A DNA stretch of 64,000 nucleotides from Ursus arctos (taxonomy: Eukaryota; Chordata; Mammalia; Carnivora; Ursidae): assembly GCF_023065955.2 (NCBI RefSeq), contig NC_079873.1:12724566-12788565 (forward strand). The letters run 5' to 3'. Positions within the stretch are counted from its first letter, which is position 1. Each line of letters opens with the position of its first letter. The notes beneath the pieces are model-generated. The model ran no database searches. It was not told the DNA's origin and was given only the letters and a program-made list of their open reading frames with translations. Positions 62,401-64,000 of this stretch are shown here, piece after piece. Position numbers and translations under genes: made by a program.

Positions 62401-63269
62401 GGAAATGTTAGCCAAATCTTGAAAAACAAGCAAAACAGGGGCACCTGGCTGGCTCAGTTGGAAGAGCACGTGACTCTTGATCTCAGGGTCACTGAGTTTG
62501 AGCCCCACGTTGGATGTAAAGATTACTAAATATTAAATAAATAAACTTAAAAAAAAAAGCAAGCAAAACAAACAACAGCAAAAATCTGTGACATTTAAAC
62601 CTGTTTAAAATGTTTGGAAACTGGGGCGCCTGGGTGGCACAGCGGTTAAGCGTCTGCCTTCGGCTCAGGGCGTGATCCTGGGGTTATGGGATCGAGCCCC
62701 ACATCAGGCTCCTCCGCTAGGAGCCTGCTTCTTCCTCTCCCACTCCCCCTGCTTGTGTTCCCTCTCTCGCTGGCTGTCTCTATCTCTGTTGAATAAATAA
62801 ATAAAATCTTTAAAAAAAAAAATGTTTGGAAACTGAGCTATCAATCAATCAAAATGCTTCCAGAATTAAAAAAAAAAAATCATTCCAGAATCGAAATTCC
62901 TTCAATTCACTTTCATTTAAGTAGAACAAAAGCCCCAGAAATCTTCAAAGGATACAGCAAAACACTACCAATGTGTTAAAGCTTTAGATAAATCCAGACC
63001 AAAACATATAGATACAGAAAGTTAATGTGACACAGGTATACTTTAAGGTATGTCTCAATCCTACCCCCAAACCCAAGATTTATTAAAGACTACATTATAG
63101 TAACTCCTTTCACGTACCTGTCAGCCATATTTCTCCACTTGAAAAGCAAATTACTTGCAGAATCACCAATGGGCAGATCCAATCTCTCTTTAAAATATTT
63201 AACAATGCCTTGTTCCTCCAAAAGCACAGGCACTCGATATGTGGATGAAACATCATGGATACATATGAC
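5556..63269 (-). CDS. CTPS2: CTP synthase 2, ten internal exons (partial gene)
   Basis: CTP synthase makes CTP from UTP, ATP and glutamine in the cytosol. The amidoligase (synthetase) domain phosphorylates UTP, and the C-terminal class I glutaminase domain supplies ammonia. Ten minus-strand exons with AG acceptors and GT donors join in one open frame of 971 nt. Anchoring the nucleophile as Cys399 makes the window start at residue 241 and end at 563, which fits the 586-residue human protein without indels. Visible landmarks are His355 (filament contact in CTP synthases), PGGFGIRG, the nucleophile motif GVCLGMQ (Cys399), [13 protein letters not shown], and FHPEF with His526 and Glu528. CTPS1 is excluded because the residues follow CTPS2, for example at [20 protein letters not shown]. 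The first exons lie beyond the window and the last coding exon lies before it. No frameshift or stop is seen, so this is a functional gene and not a pseudogene. S100G lies in one intron on the opposite strand. Confidence 0.97.
6970..7130. repeat. hAT-like DNA transposon relic
   Basis: agccacatgtggctatttca and cagtggctaccatattgaac are features of a common old DNA transposon family (MER58-like from memory). Confidence 0.5.
8190..8300 (+). repeat. MIR fragment
   Basis: ctgtaaagtgggaatgacat with a following diverged 3' segment resembles the MIR core. The copy is short and worn. Confidence 0.5.
8890..9110 (+). repeat. MER20-like DNA transposon
   Basis: gggacatttggcaatgtctg, ggcatccggtaggtagaggc and actgcacaggcccgccccca match the hAT-Charlie element that I recall as MER20. 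The family name is from memory. Confidence 0.65.
10138..10234 (-). CDS. CTPS2: CTPS2 exon, residues about 484-515
   Basis: The exon is 97 nt: 32 codons plus one base of Asn516. The acceptor is tttccag and the donor is gtaagtg. It begins [20 protein letters not shown] and ends [12 protein letters not shown]. It supplies the strand and loop just before the catalytic His-Glu pair. Confidence 0.96.
10383..10583 (-). repeat. CAN SINE, reverse
   Basis: T-run, gattttatttatttattcg, and a terminal gccacccaggcgcccc. The flanking caaagcct appears on both sides. It lies 150 bp upstream (in CTPS2 sense) of an exon acceptor. Confidence 0.95.
11798..11982 (-). repeat. SINE inserted in old L1, reverse
   Basis: Reverse copy ending gagccacccaggcgcccc. 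It interrupts the L1 between acttgttattatgtgtct and tattacctgtct. Confidence 0.93.
12041..12246 (-). repeat. SINE inserted in old L1, reverse
   Basis: Reverse young-subfamily copy. The target duplication cactttgtg lies before (12032-12040) and after (from 12247). Confidence 0.95.
13756..13811 (-). CDS. CTPS2: CTPS2 exon, residues about 465-483
   Basis: The exon is 56 nt, with two bases finishing Arg465 and then 18 codons. The acceptor is ctttacag and the donor is gtatgg, which is weaker than GTAAGT. It encodes [26 protein letters not shown] is the conserved basic segment that precedes the FVGQD strand. Confidence 0.96.
14160..14310 (+). repeat. MIR fragment
   Basis: Sequence around acttgcccaaagccccaccc and gcgcagtccgatcttgagcc resembles the MIR 3' half (tcacacagct / gccaggatt region). 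Confidence 0.55.
15266..15467 (+). repeat. CAN SINE, forward
   Basis: Full-length copy with perfect 15-bp duplication aagacagagcctttg at 15251-15265 and 15468-15482. Confidence 0.96.
15943..16140 (+). repeat. MIR
   Basis: Old SINE core: ggcttgggcaagctatttca, cctctctgcctcagcttctt and catctgtaaaatggggatt, in MIR order. Confidence 0.85.
16284..16359. repeat. CT tract followed by TA-rich simple repeat
   Basis: ctccctctctctctctc is followed by tatatatatggtatatatat-type sequence. It is low complexity with no gene content. Confidence 0.9.
16588..16700 (+). repeat. MER5-like fragment
   Basis: ggaattctgatttggttact and ggagggcctgggcatgtggg resemble the MER5 middle. It is short and uncertain. Confidence 0.45.
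16997..17208 (+). repeat. CAN SINE, forward, diverged head
   Basis: The head is mutated (gtgctggctcgctcagtcag), but the core, C/T tract and aataaataaaatctt tail are clear. aagaagcaagtg flanks both ends. Confidence 0.9.
17526..18165 (+). mobile_element. L1 3' fragment with SINE inside
   Basis: Forward L1 3' region: caatggaatattattcagcc, gaaataagccagtcacaaaa, ggatgattccacttaa, and aattaaaacttg at the end. A SINE at 17919-18102 splits it. Confidence 0.85.
17919..18102 (+). repeat. SINE nested in L1 fragment
   Basis: Forward copy flanked by the duplicated L1 sequence aaaaatggttaaga on both sides. Confidence 0.95.
19702..19888 (-). repeat. CAN SINE, reverse
   Basis: Reverse copy ending gagccacccaggcgcccc, flanked by the duplication aaaacatttcttt (19689-19701 and 19889-19901). 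Confidence 0.95.
20283..20990 (-). mobile_element. L1 3' fragment, reverse
   Basis: Reverse L1: tttagtatagctgactgaca, cattatgagtgaaatcatat, atccatccatgttgttgcaa, then the facing ORF2-end sequence ggtaaattcccagtagtgga. A TG repeat has expanded inside it. Confidence 0.85.
20765..20802 (+). repeat. (GT)19 microsatellite
   Basis: An uninterrupted 38-base GT run inside an L1 fragment at attccagtgtgt. It is probably length-polymorphic. Confidence 0.97.
21080..21340 (+). repeat. MIR-related repeat
   Basis: tgtgccaggcactga, aaccctcacaagaacccctt and gcggaaactgcag match the MIR family in order. Confidence 0.7.
22398..22581 (-). repeat. CAN SINE, reverse
   Basis: Reverse copy ending gagccacccaggagcccc. 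gcatattcttt occurs on both sides. Confidence 0.93.
23250..23460 (+). repeat. MIR fragment
   Basis: tgtggagccagagccatctg and accatgagccacttcccctc followed by tccatttcc resemble MIR in order. The copy is strongly diverged. Confidence 0.6.
23560..23915. repeat. Old DNA transposon relic (hAT-like)
   Basis: tttttacattttcaaatggt, acatgaaatccacatttcag, tatggctgcttttacactac and cccctggtttagg match a widespread non-autonomous mammalian DNA element. I do not recall its exact name. Confidence 0.6.
24210..24540 (+). mobile_element. Old L1 fragment
   Basis: Forward relic with tctatcctaaggaaacaatc, aaatgttggaaacaacctgc and aatgaaatattatatgcc in the order of an ancient L1 3' region. Confidence 0.6.
24687..26060 (+). 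mobile_element. 5'-truncated L1 with ORF2 end, 3' UTR and poly(A)
   Basis: This 1.37 kb insertion carries the last part of L1 ORF2 (reverse transcriptase/endonuclease protein, C-terminal region). One frame runs from 24722 to the normal end at 25711 with a single in-frame TGA at 25070-25072. The C-terminal part includes [20 protein letters not shown] (the cysteine-rich region) and ends [10 protein letters not shown] 3' UTR and an A-rich tail made of aaata units follow. A perfect 13-bp target-site duplication, agaacgcaggaca, flanks it at 24674-24686 and 26061-26073. The 5' truncation and the stop mean it cannot move by itself. The perfect duplication suggests an insertion in the carnivore lineage. 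Confidence 0.95.
26945..27590 (+). mobile_element. L1 3' fragment with SINE inside
   Basis: Forward fragment: aacccaaatgtccatcaact, ggaatgaagtaccgatacat, gttccatttatatgaaacg and atcgcaataaagctattt. A SINE splits it at 27271. Confidence 0.8.
27271..27470 (+). repeat. SINE nested in L1, young subfamily
   Basis: The head ggggcgcctgggtggcacag follows aaaaagcgactgtg. The same aagcgactgtg resumes at 27471-27481. Confidence 0.96.
28991..29087 (-). CDS. CTPS2: CTPS2 exon, residues about 433-464
   Basis: The exon is 97 nt: 32 codons plus one base of Arg465. The acceptor is ttttctaag and the donor is gtaagttt. It begins [19 protein letters not shown] and ends [22 protein letters not shown] is a glutaminase-domain signature of CTP synthases. 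The exon lies 24.2 kb from the preceding one, and the intervening intron hosts S100G. Confidence 0.97.
29164..29362 (-). repeat. CAN SINE next to a CTPS2 exon, reverse
   Basis: Reverse copy ending gagccacccaggcacccc, flanked by aagctttactttta on both sides. It starts 77 bp from the exon acceptor at 29087. In the CTPS2 sense it presents its forward strand. Confidence 0.94.
29820..30530 (+). repeat. L2 LINE 3' region
   Basis: actttgcacgtgctgtttcc, ctctgcccagaacatttccc, a ttgacagcttagctcaactat segment and the tail gcccaggtacacaatgaatg follow the L2 3' consensus. Confidence 0.75.
31590..31707 (+). repeat. Short tRNA-type SINE, forward
   Basis: Short subfamily: ggcacctgcctggctcagtc, tgactcttgatcttggggcc and a tail of acataca units. 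Confidence 0.85.
32535..32725 (+). repeat. CAN SINE, forward
   Basis: Head ggctcctgggtggctcagtg, core gatcccagggtcctgggatc, and tail caaataaataaaatc. Confidence 0.93.
33846..34514 (+). repeat. LTR-like repeat (MaLR type) split by SINE
   Basis: Non-coding element: gtaggctgaataacccccac, ccttacatggcaaaagagac, agcttccagaaggaatggca, and ttgttttaagccactaagtt near the end. It has no retroviral genes, and the family name is uncertain. Confidence 0.6.
34015..34229 (-). repeat. SINE nested in LTR-like repeat, reverse
   Basis: Reverse copy flanked by a perfect 16-bp duplication, aaccacagggtcttta, at 33999-34014 and 34230-34245. Confidence 0.96.
35140..35330 (+). repeat. MIR
   Basis: aatcccagctctagcactgc, gtgaccttgagctgctcctt and a gtagactggagataa segment follow the MIR consensus. 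Confidence 0.7.
36013..36126 (-). repeat. Short tRNA-type SINE, reverse
   Basis: Short subfamily with a perfect 18-bp duplication, agcactggacctctttta, at 35995-36012 and 36127-36144. Confidence 0.96.
36238..36254 (+). repeat. Short AC repeat
   Basis: A run of ac dinucleotides followed by ccccccatatatgc, a small low-complexity tract. Confidence 0.8.
38052..38064 (+). promoter_or_regulatory. S100G: HNF1-like site in S100G promoter
   Basis: The sequence attaataattacc is the reverse complement of ggtaattattaat. That matches 10 of the 12 defined bases of the HNF1 consensus gttaatnattaac. It sits about 60 bp upstream of the TATA box. HNF1 is a known activator of the rat gene in gut. Binding here is inferred. 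Confidence 0.5.
38121..38128 (+). promoter_or_regulatory. S100G: S100G TATA box
   Basis: The sequence tataaaag lies about 70 bp before the exon 1 donor. This places the transcription start near 38150 and makes exon 1 about 45-50 nt, matching known short S100G first exons. In rat and human the equivalent TATA region also binds the intestinal factor CDX2 (family knowledge). Confidence 0.85.
38150..38196 (+). other. S100G: S100G untranslated exon 1
   Basis: The 5' edge is inferred from the TATA box. The 3' edge is fixed by the consensus donor caaccag/gtaagtg at 38196/38197. No ATG lies between the inferred start and the donor, so this exon is untranslated. The intron to exon 2 is 356 bp. Confidence 0.75.
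38196..38208 (+). promoter_or_regulatory. S100G: Imperfect oestrogen-response-element-like motif at exon 1 donor
   Basis: The sequence ggtaagtgtgatt is two half-sites resembling GGTCA and TGACC with a three-base spacer. It overlaps the exon 1/intron 1 junction. Rat S100g has its functional imperfect element in the same place. Three of ten half-site bases differ here, so activity is uncertain. Confidence 0.4.
38562..38696 (+). CDS. S100G: S100G coding exon 2, pseudo-EF-hand
   Basis: The exon starts at 38553 after acceptor ccaatttacag, with nine untranslated bases before ATG (gccaccgca). It encodes residues 1-45, ending in PSLLK, at donor gtgagtg in phase 0. It covers the S100-type loop that binds calcium mostly through backbone carbonyls. 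Confidence 0.97.
38562..42099 (+). CDS. S100G: Calbindin-D9k (S100G), complete, two coding exons
   Basis: S100G is a small cytosolic S100-family protein that buffers and shuttles calcium across enterocytes, and also acts in kidney, uterus and placenta. Its expression is driven by vitamin D and, in some species, by oestrogen. Coding parts are 38562-38696 (45 codons) and 41995-42099 (34 codons plus TGA), which together give 79 residues, the usual mammalian length. It begins [20 protein letters not shown]. The N-terminal pseudo-EF-hand loop is around residues 18-31 ([14 protein letters not shown]). The canonical EF loop is residues 58-69, [12 protein letters not shown], with all calcium ligands present. 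The chain ends VLVKKISQ. The start codon is the first ATG of exon 2. The gene lies in a CTPS2 intron on the opposite strand, as in other mammals. Confidence 0.98.
38745..38762 (+). other. G-quadruplex motif in S100G intron 2
   Basis: Four G-runs (3, 4, 4, 4) separated by single adenines start 49 nt after the exon 2 donor. A further GGGGG run is at 38734-38738. One-base loops favour a stable parallel quadruplex in the S100G pre-mRNA or non-template strand. Confidence 0.7.
39828..39949 (-). repeat. Short tRNA-type SINE in S100G intron 2, reverse
   Basis: tttttattttattcacttac, ccaatgtgggacttgaactc and gagccagccaggtgcccc mark the short subfamily in reverse. Confidence 0.88.
40158..40355 (+). repeat. 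CAN SINE in S100G intron 2, forward
   Basis: Young-subfamily head gggggcgcctgggtggcaca, C/T tract and an A-tail. It lies 208 bp from the reverse SINE at 39828, so the two can pair. Confidence 0.95.
40606..40802 (+). repeat. MER5A-like hAT element in S100G intron 2
   Basis: Nearly full copy from gtgattctccaagtgtgatc through ggaccagcagcatcaacacc and aatcagaaactctgggagtg to gtgtgagaaccaccga, with inverted ends. Confidence 0.8.
40870..41060 (+). repeat. MIR in S100G intron 2
   Basis: ttaccagctgtgggccctgg, ccctcctctgtaaaggg and the following segment match MIR order. Confidence 0.65.
41219..41548. repeat. Tigger-type DNA transposon in S100G intron 2
   Basis: The inverted termini are actgttgaccctt at the start and aagggtcaactgt at the end. 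The interior has acaacatgggtttgaactgc and attttcgactgagtgagggg. This fits a non-autonomous pogo/Tigger (MER44/MER8-like) element. Confidence 0.75.
41586..41815 (+). repeat. CAN SINE in S100G intron 2, forward
   Basis: Head gcggcacctgggtggctcag, a long ct dinucleotide tract, and near-duplicate flanks gataaatgtgtg / gatcaatgtgtg. Confidence 0.93.
41995..42099 (+). CDS. S100G: S100G coding exon 3, canonical EF-hand
   Basis: The exon follows acceptor ctaaaaccag. It starts [20 protein letters not shown] and stops at TGA 42097-42099. It holds the canonical EF-hand and the final helix. Confidence 0.97.
   Translation, partial: GPSTLDDLFQELDKNGDGEVSFEEFQVLVKKISQ
42100..42270 (+). other. S100G: S100G 3' UTR with poly(A) signal
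   Basis: About 170 nt follow the stop codon. AATAAA is at 42246-42251 (gttaataaagaaattc), and cleavage is expected about 15-25 nt later. The short UTR fits the small mRNA known for this gene. Confidence 0.8.
42665..42800 (+). repeat. Possible MIR downstream of S100G
   Basis: ggcatggaatgtgtaaaata and agacatagggcc resemble the MIR 'ctgtaaaatggg' part. The copy is worn. Confidence 0.4.
42887..42932 (+). repeat. A29 homopolymer with aaag tail
   Basis: 29 consecutive A followed by gaaagaaagaaa, with no SINE body directly upstream. The exact length is prone to sequencing error. Confidence 0.9.
43526..43705 (+). repeat. CAN SINE, forward (cluster member 1)
   Basis: Head ggggcacctgggtgcctcag, an older copy, followed within 30 bp by the next one. 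Confidence 0.92.
43735..43936 (+). repeat. CAN SINE, forward (cluster member 2)
   Basis: Head cacctgggtggctcagttgg. The flanks gaactccccttct before and after suggest the target duplication. Confidence 0.92.
44175..44362 (+). repeat. CAN SINE, forward (cluster member 3)
   Basis: Head ggggcgcctgggtagctcag. The A-rich tail was then used as an insertion site by the next SINE. Confidence 0.94.
44377..44595 (+). repeat. CAN SINE inserted beside another (cluster member 4)
   Basis: Young-subfamily copy flanked by aaaatataagatttt on both sides. It is a later insertion in the tail region of the previous SINE. Confidence 0.95.
45000..45200 (+). repeat. CAN SINE, forward (cluster member 5)
   Basis: Head ggggcacctgggtggtgcag. 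aaagagagaaaac occurs on both sides. Confidence 0.94.
45215..45325 (+). repeat. Short tRNA-type SINE, forward (cluster member 6)
   Basis: gggacgcctggctggctcag, cgattcttgatctctgggtc and tgggtgtagagatcactt mark the short subfamily. Confidence 0.88.
45925..46055 (+). repeat. L2 3' tail
   Basis: tagactgtaggctccatcaa, ggcaaggatttttatctggt and gctatttgctgaataaatga form the classic L2 3' end. Confidence 0.8.
46605..46790. repeat. hAT-like DNA transposon relic
   Basis: caattaaaattaaataaaat, cagttccctggccacactag and cagcagaaagttctagttga resemble the same family as at 6970. Confidence 0.5.
48888..49068 (+). repeat. CAN SINE, forward
   Basis: gagcgcctgggtggctcagt, core and tail ataaataaataaaattt. Confidence 0.93.
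49500..49720 (+). mobile_element. Old L1 fragment
   Basis: taattccccttccaggaaca and aaagtagcaaaataatggac with a following 'taaatattcattagtatg' segment match an ancient L1 relic. Confidence 0.55.
49843..49872 (+). repeat. Alternating CA/CG tract
   Basis: 30 bases of strict pyrimidine-purine alternation with ten bases of pure CG in the centre (49855-49864). CG runs are rare in mammalian DNA, and this is a Z-DNA-prone sequence. Confidence 0.95.
50362..50410 (+). repeat. (GAAA)12 microsatellite
   Basis: Uninterrupted gaaa units, about 49 bases, probably polymorphic. Confidence 0.97.
50505..50715 (+). repeat. MER20-like DNA transposon
   Basis: Same family as at 8890: gcggttctcaatgggggcta, catctagtgggtagaggcca and gtgcacaggacagcccccca. 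Confidence 0.7.
50745..51768 (+). mobile_element. Old L1 ORF2-end and 3' region with SINE inside
   Basis: Forward L1: gacctgaacagacatttccc, gggaaatgcaaatcacagcc, tactgctggtggggatataa, ggaatattattcagcaagaa and atctcaataaaactgttt. Many stops and indels, so it is inactive. Confidence 0.85.
50955..51068 (+). repeat. Short tRNA-type SINE nested in L1
   Basis: ggggcatctggctggctcgg, tgcaactcttgatcccagag and tgggtgtagagattacgt mark the short subfamily. Confidence 0.88.
51797..51998 (+). repeat. CAN SINE, forward, internally deleted
   Basis: gtacctgggtggctcagtca head. The core is shortened after ctcagggtcc. aaagtgatca flanks both ends. Confidence 0.9.
52010..52128 (+). repeat. Short tRNA-type SINE, forward
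   Basis: ggggcacctagctggctcag, catgagttcgagccccacat and a aataaataataaataaac tail. Confidence 0.88.
52437..52818. repeat. Tigger-type DNA transposon
   Basis: The inverted termini are cagtagcccccctt and aagggggggactacgg. The interior has cggtttcaggcatccactgg and atatagggctgggtaccatc, typical of pogo-like elements. Confidence 0.75.
53336..53379 (-). CDS. CTPS2: CTPS2 micro-exon, residues about 418-432
   Basis: This 44 nt exon has acceptor aatcttcag and donor gtaagtgg. It finishes Asp418 and encodes [14 protein letters not shown]. It lies only 105 bp after the preceding exon. This loop is the least conserved stretch among CTP synthases. Compared with human CTPS2 as I recall it, it has Glu for Arg, Cys for Pro and Val for Leu. 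Confidence 0.95.
53485..53547 (-). CDS. CTPS2: CTPS2 exon with the glutaminase nucleophile
   Basis: The exon is 63 nt: two bases finishing Gly397, 20 codons, and one base of Asp418. The acceptor is ccaaatag and the donor is gtaggcc. It encodes [20 protein letters not shown]. The Cys in GVCLGMQ is the catalytic nucleophile (Cys399) that attacks glutamine. It is present and in frame. Confidence 0.97.
55090..55290. repeat. Old DNA transposon relic (hAT-like)
   Basis: ctacaaagggccagacagta, agattttaggctttgcaggc and aaatcttatttacaaaaaca are typical of the 'aaagggccagatagtaaat' family. A short head of the same family is at 9294-9335. Confidence 0.6.
55404..55498 (-). CDS. CTPS2: CTPS2 exon, residues about 366-396
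   Basis: The exon is 95 nt, with one base finishing Asp365, 31 codons, and one base of Gly397. The acceptor is attgcag and the donor is gtaaaac. It reads [18 protein letters not shown] and then [18 protein letters not shown] forms the glutaminase oxyanion region in this family. Confidence 0.97.
55861..56072 (+). repeat. CAN SINE, forward
   Basis: ggggcacctgggtggctcag head and aaataaaataaaataaaa tail. The flanks aaaagcactgttaga / aaaagcactattaga mark the duplication. Confidence 0.95.
56693..56781 (-). CDS. CTPS2: CTPS2 exon, residues about 336-364
   Basis: The exon is 89 nt: 29 codons plus two bases of the Asp365 codon. The acceptor is ttttttag and the donor is gtgagtg. It begins [16 protein letters not shown] and ends [12 protein letters not shown]. 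The His in KFHEAW falls at residue 355, the position needed for polymerisation into cytoophidium filaments in animal CTP synthases. The residues around ETED look slightly diverged from human (QTTE here, KITE as I recall). Confidence 0.96.
56950..57480 (+). repeat. Possible L2-type repeat
   Basis: The segment gggaaggtctctagggaggt, with the following 'gaggatgagcctgtg' region, resembles an L2 coding-end relic. Confidence is low, and otherwise nothing is recognised here. Confidence 0.35.
57798..57994 (+). repeat. CAN SINE, forward, older
   Basis: gggcaccagggtggctcagt head, gtcatgatctcagggccatg core, and an aataaataaataaatc tail. Confidence 0.92.
58080..58268 (+). repeat. CAN SINE, forward
   Basis: ggggcgcctgggtggttcag head. 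The flanks ttcttagatgca before and after mark the target duplication. Confidence 0.95.
58791..58923 (-). CDS. CTPS2: CTPS2 exon, residues about 292-335
   Basis: The exon is 133 nt: one base to finish Arg291, then 44 whole codons ending in NLM. The acceptor is cgtctcag and the donor is gtgagcc. It starts [20 protein letters not shown] and continues through [20 protein letters not shown]. This is the first strand-helix part of the class I glutaminase domain. Human CTPS2, as I recall it, has Ile where this copy has Thr in QKTCS. Confidence 0.97.
60686..61134 (+). repeat. LTR-like repeat (same family as 33846)
   Basis: ggtgagctgaatggtggccc, gcagatacaattaagttaag, ctcagagcctccagaagaaa and aggaaactaacat follow the same order as the copy at 33846. 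It has no coding content. Confidence 0.6.
61358..61560 (+). repeat. CAN SINE, forward, young subfamily
   Basis: gggggcgcctgggtggcaca head. agaaactgcacttt lies before and after the element. Confidence 0.96.
61790..61920 (+). repeat. MIR fragment
   Basis: agagaggttaagtagtccac and actcacacagctagtgagag are typical of the MIR 3' half. Confidence 0.75.
61925..62100 (-). mobile_element. L1 3' end fragment, reverse
   Basis: The poly(T) start, aattgagatacaagtgacaa, ttagtttcaggtatacaaca and acaatcaccacaataagt are the reversed 3' end of a carnivore-type L1. Confidence 0.8.
62438..62556 (+). repeat. Short tRNA-type SINE, forward
   Basis: ggggcacctggctggctcag, tgactcttgatctcagggtc and tggatgtaaagattact mark the short subfamily. 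Confidence 0.9.
62624..62821 (+). repeat. CAN SINE, forward, young subfamily
   Basis: ggggcgcctgggtggcacag head. aatgtttggaaactg is duplicated before and after. Confidence 0.96.
63118..63269 (-). CDS. CTPS2: CTPS2 exon, residues about 241-290
   Basis: The exon is 152 nt, phase 0 at its 5' end, and finishes with two bases of the Arg291 codon. It follows acceptor ...aatcag and ends at donor gtacgtg. It reads [20 protein letters not shown] and continues through [17 protein letters not shown] to FKWRNMAD. This is the end of the synthetase domain and the start of the linker to the glutaminase domain. The sequence is highly conserved and has no defect. Confidence 0.97.
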
Positions 63270-63519
63270 CTGATTAATGATGATAAAACACCATATTTAA
63301 ATGGAACACCTTAAATATGCCACAAGAATGAGCTCAAGAATGAGCCAAACCTCGACAGACATGGCAGTTCATTTATACTGATTGAAGAAAACCAAGAGCC
63401 CAGTGACCCAAACAAGAGGCAGAATTAACACAAGCTTACGTTGATCTAATTATAAAATTCTTTGAATTCATTATTCCAATTCTGGAAACATGGATGCCAT
63501 GGTAGAATAAATTTTATAT

Positions 63520-64000
63520 ATATACCTGGTCTTTGTTCTCAATTCCTGGCACAAAGATTCAAAAAGCTTTGGAAGTTCCTGAGTGACAGGAGTGTCTTTG
63601 TTATGCTAATGAGGTGACTCCATGGTGGCCCCTAGATGGCTTCAGGATGGGAGTTGGTCACCATAAAACCCAACGAAGTTAGACTGGAACATTCAGCCAC
63701 CTGACATCCAAGGATAATAAGGGGGCTGGAGAATGAGTTCAATCACGTGACCAATGGTTGACTCAATCACACCTACATAATGAAACCCCCACAAAAAACC
63801 CTAGAAACCAAGACTCAGGGGAGTGTTCTGGTTGGTAAATCTATAAACGTACCAGAAGGCTGGCACAACCTGACTCCATGGGGACAAAAGCCCTTGAGCT
63901 TGGGATCCTCCCAGGCCTTGTCCAGTGTATCTCTTTATCTGGCTGTTCATTTGCACTCTTTATAATAAAATGGTGATAGTATAACATTTTCCTGAGTTCC
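63520..64000 (+). repeat. Probable ERV-L-type LTR relic, runs off the window
   Basis: The pattern accaatggttgactcaatca, ctacataatgaaacccccac, atctctttatctggctgttc and ataataaaatggtgatag resembles the 3' half of an ERV-L class LTR with its poly(A) signal. There are no viral genes in the window, and the family name is not certain. Confidence 0.5.

Larger units (their letters stand above)
53548..63117. other. Short CTPS2 introns between clustered exons
   Basis: Intron lengths are 1.9, 1.2, 2.0 and 4.2 kb. They hold SINEs, a hAT-like relic (55090-55290), an LTR-like repeat (60686-61134) and a GC-rich open-frame block (59863-60645). 53600-54960 shows no recognisable element. Confidence 0.65.

Overview
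This is mammalian nuclear DNA and almost certainly comes from a carnivore. It has about 38 copies of the tRNA-Lys-derived carnivore SINE (CAN/SINEC), L1 and L2 LINE fragments, MIRs and old DNA transposons, and its genes are split into short exons with GT-AG splice sites. Many SINEs are of the 'ggtggcacagcggttaagcg' / 'gcgtgatcccggcg' type. I associate this type with bears and giant panda rather than dog, so Ursidae is my best guess (moderate confidence). There are no bacterial, phage, CRISPR or operon-like features.

Two protein-coding genes are present, in the arrangement known from mammalian Xp22.2. CTPS2 (CTP synthase 2) runs on the minus strand across the whole window. Ten consecutive internal coding exons lie at 63118-63269, 58791-58923, 56693-56781, 55404-55498, 53485-53547, 53336-53379, 28991-29087, 13756-13811, 10138-10234 and 5556-5700. 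Together they give 971 nt in one unbroken frame, about residues 241-563 of a 586-residue protein. They cover the end of the synthetase domain, the linker and nearly all of the glutaminase domain, including the Cys399-His526-Glu528 triad. The first part of the gene lies beyond 64000. The final coding exon (about 22 residues) and 3' UTR lie before position 1.

S100G (calbindin-D9k, a vitamin D-dependent cytosolic calcium buffer) lies on the plus strand inside the 24 kb CTPS2 intron between 29088 and 53335. It has a TATA box (38121), an untranslated exon 1, two coding exons (38562-38696 and 41995-42099) and a poly(A) signal (42246). It encodes 79 residues with one pseudo-EF-hand and one canonical EF-hand. 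The promoter has an HNF1-like site, and an imperfect oestrogen-response-element-like palindrome overlaps the exon 1 splice donor.

Region by region: 1-5555 is the intron 3' of the last visible CTPS2 exon, with five SINEs between 3.4 and 5.1 kb. 5.7-13.8 kb has short exons and an old L1 carrying two SINEs. 13.8-29 kb is a repeat-rich intron with a 5'-truncated L1 that keeps a perfect target-site duplication. 29-53 kb is the S100G-bearing intron. 53-64 kb holds six clustered CTPS2 exons, LTR relics and more SINEs. The two genes have unrelated products and are linked only by nesting, so transcription of CTPS2 passes antisense through S100G.

I found no convincing new biological system. The most useful leads are regulatory signals at S100G, a G-quadruplex motif just inside its intron 2, and inverted SINE pairs in the CTPS2 transcript. 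Repeat family names come from memory of consensus sequences, and repeat edges are approximate unless a target-site duplication is given.
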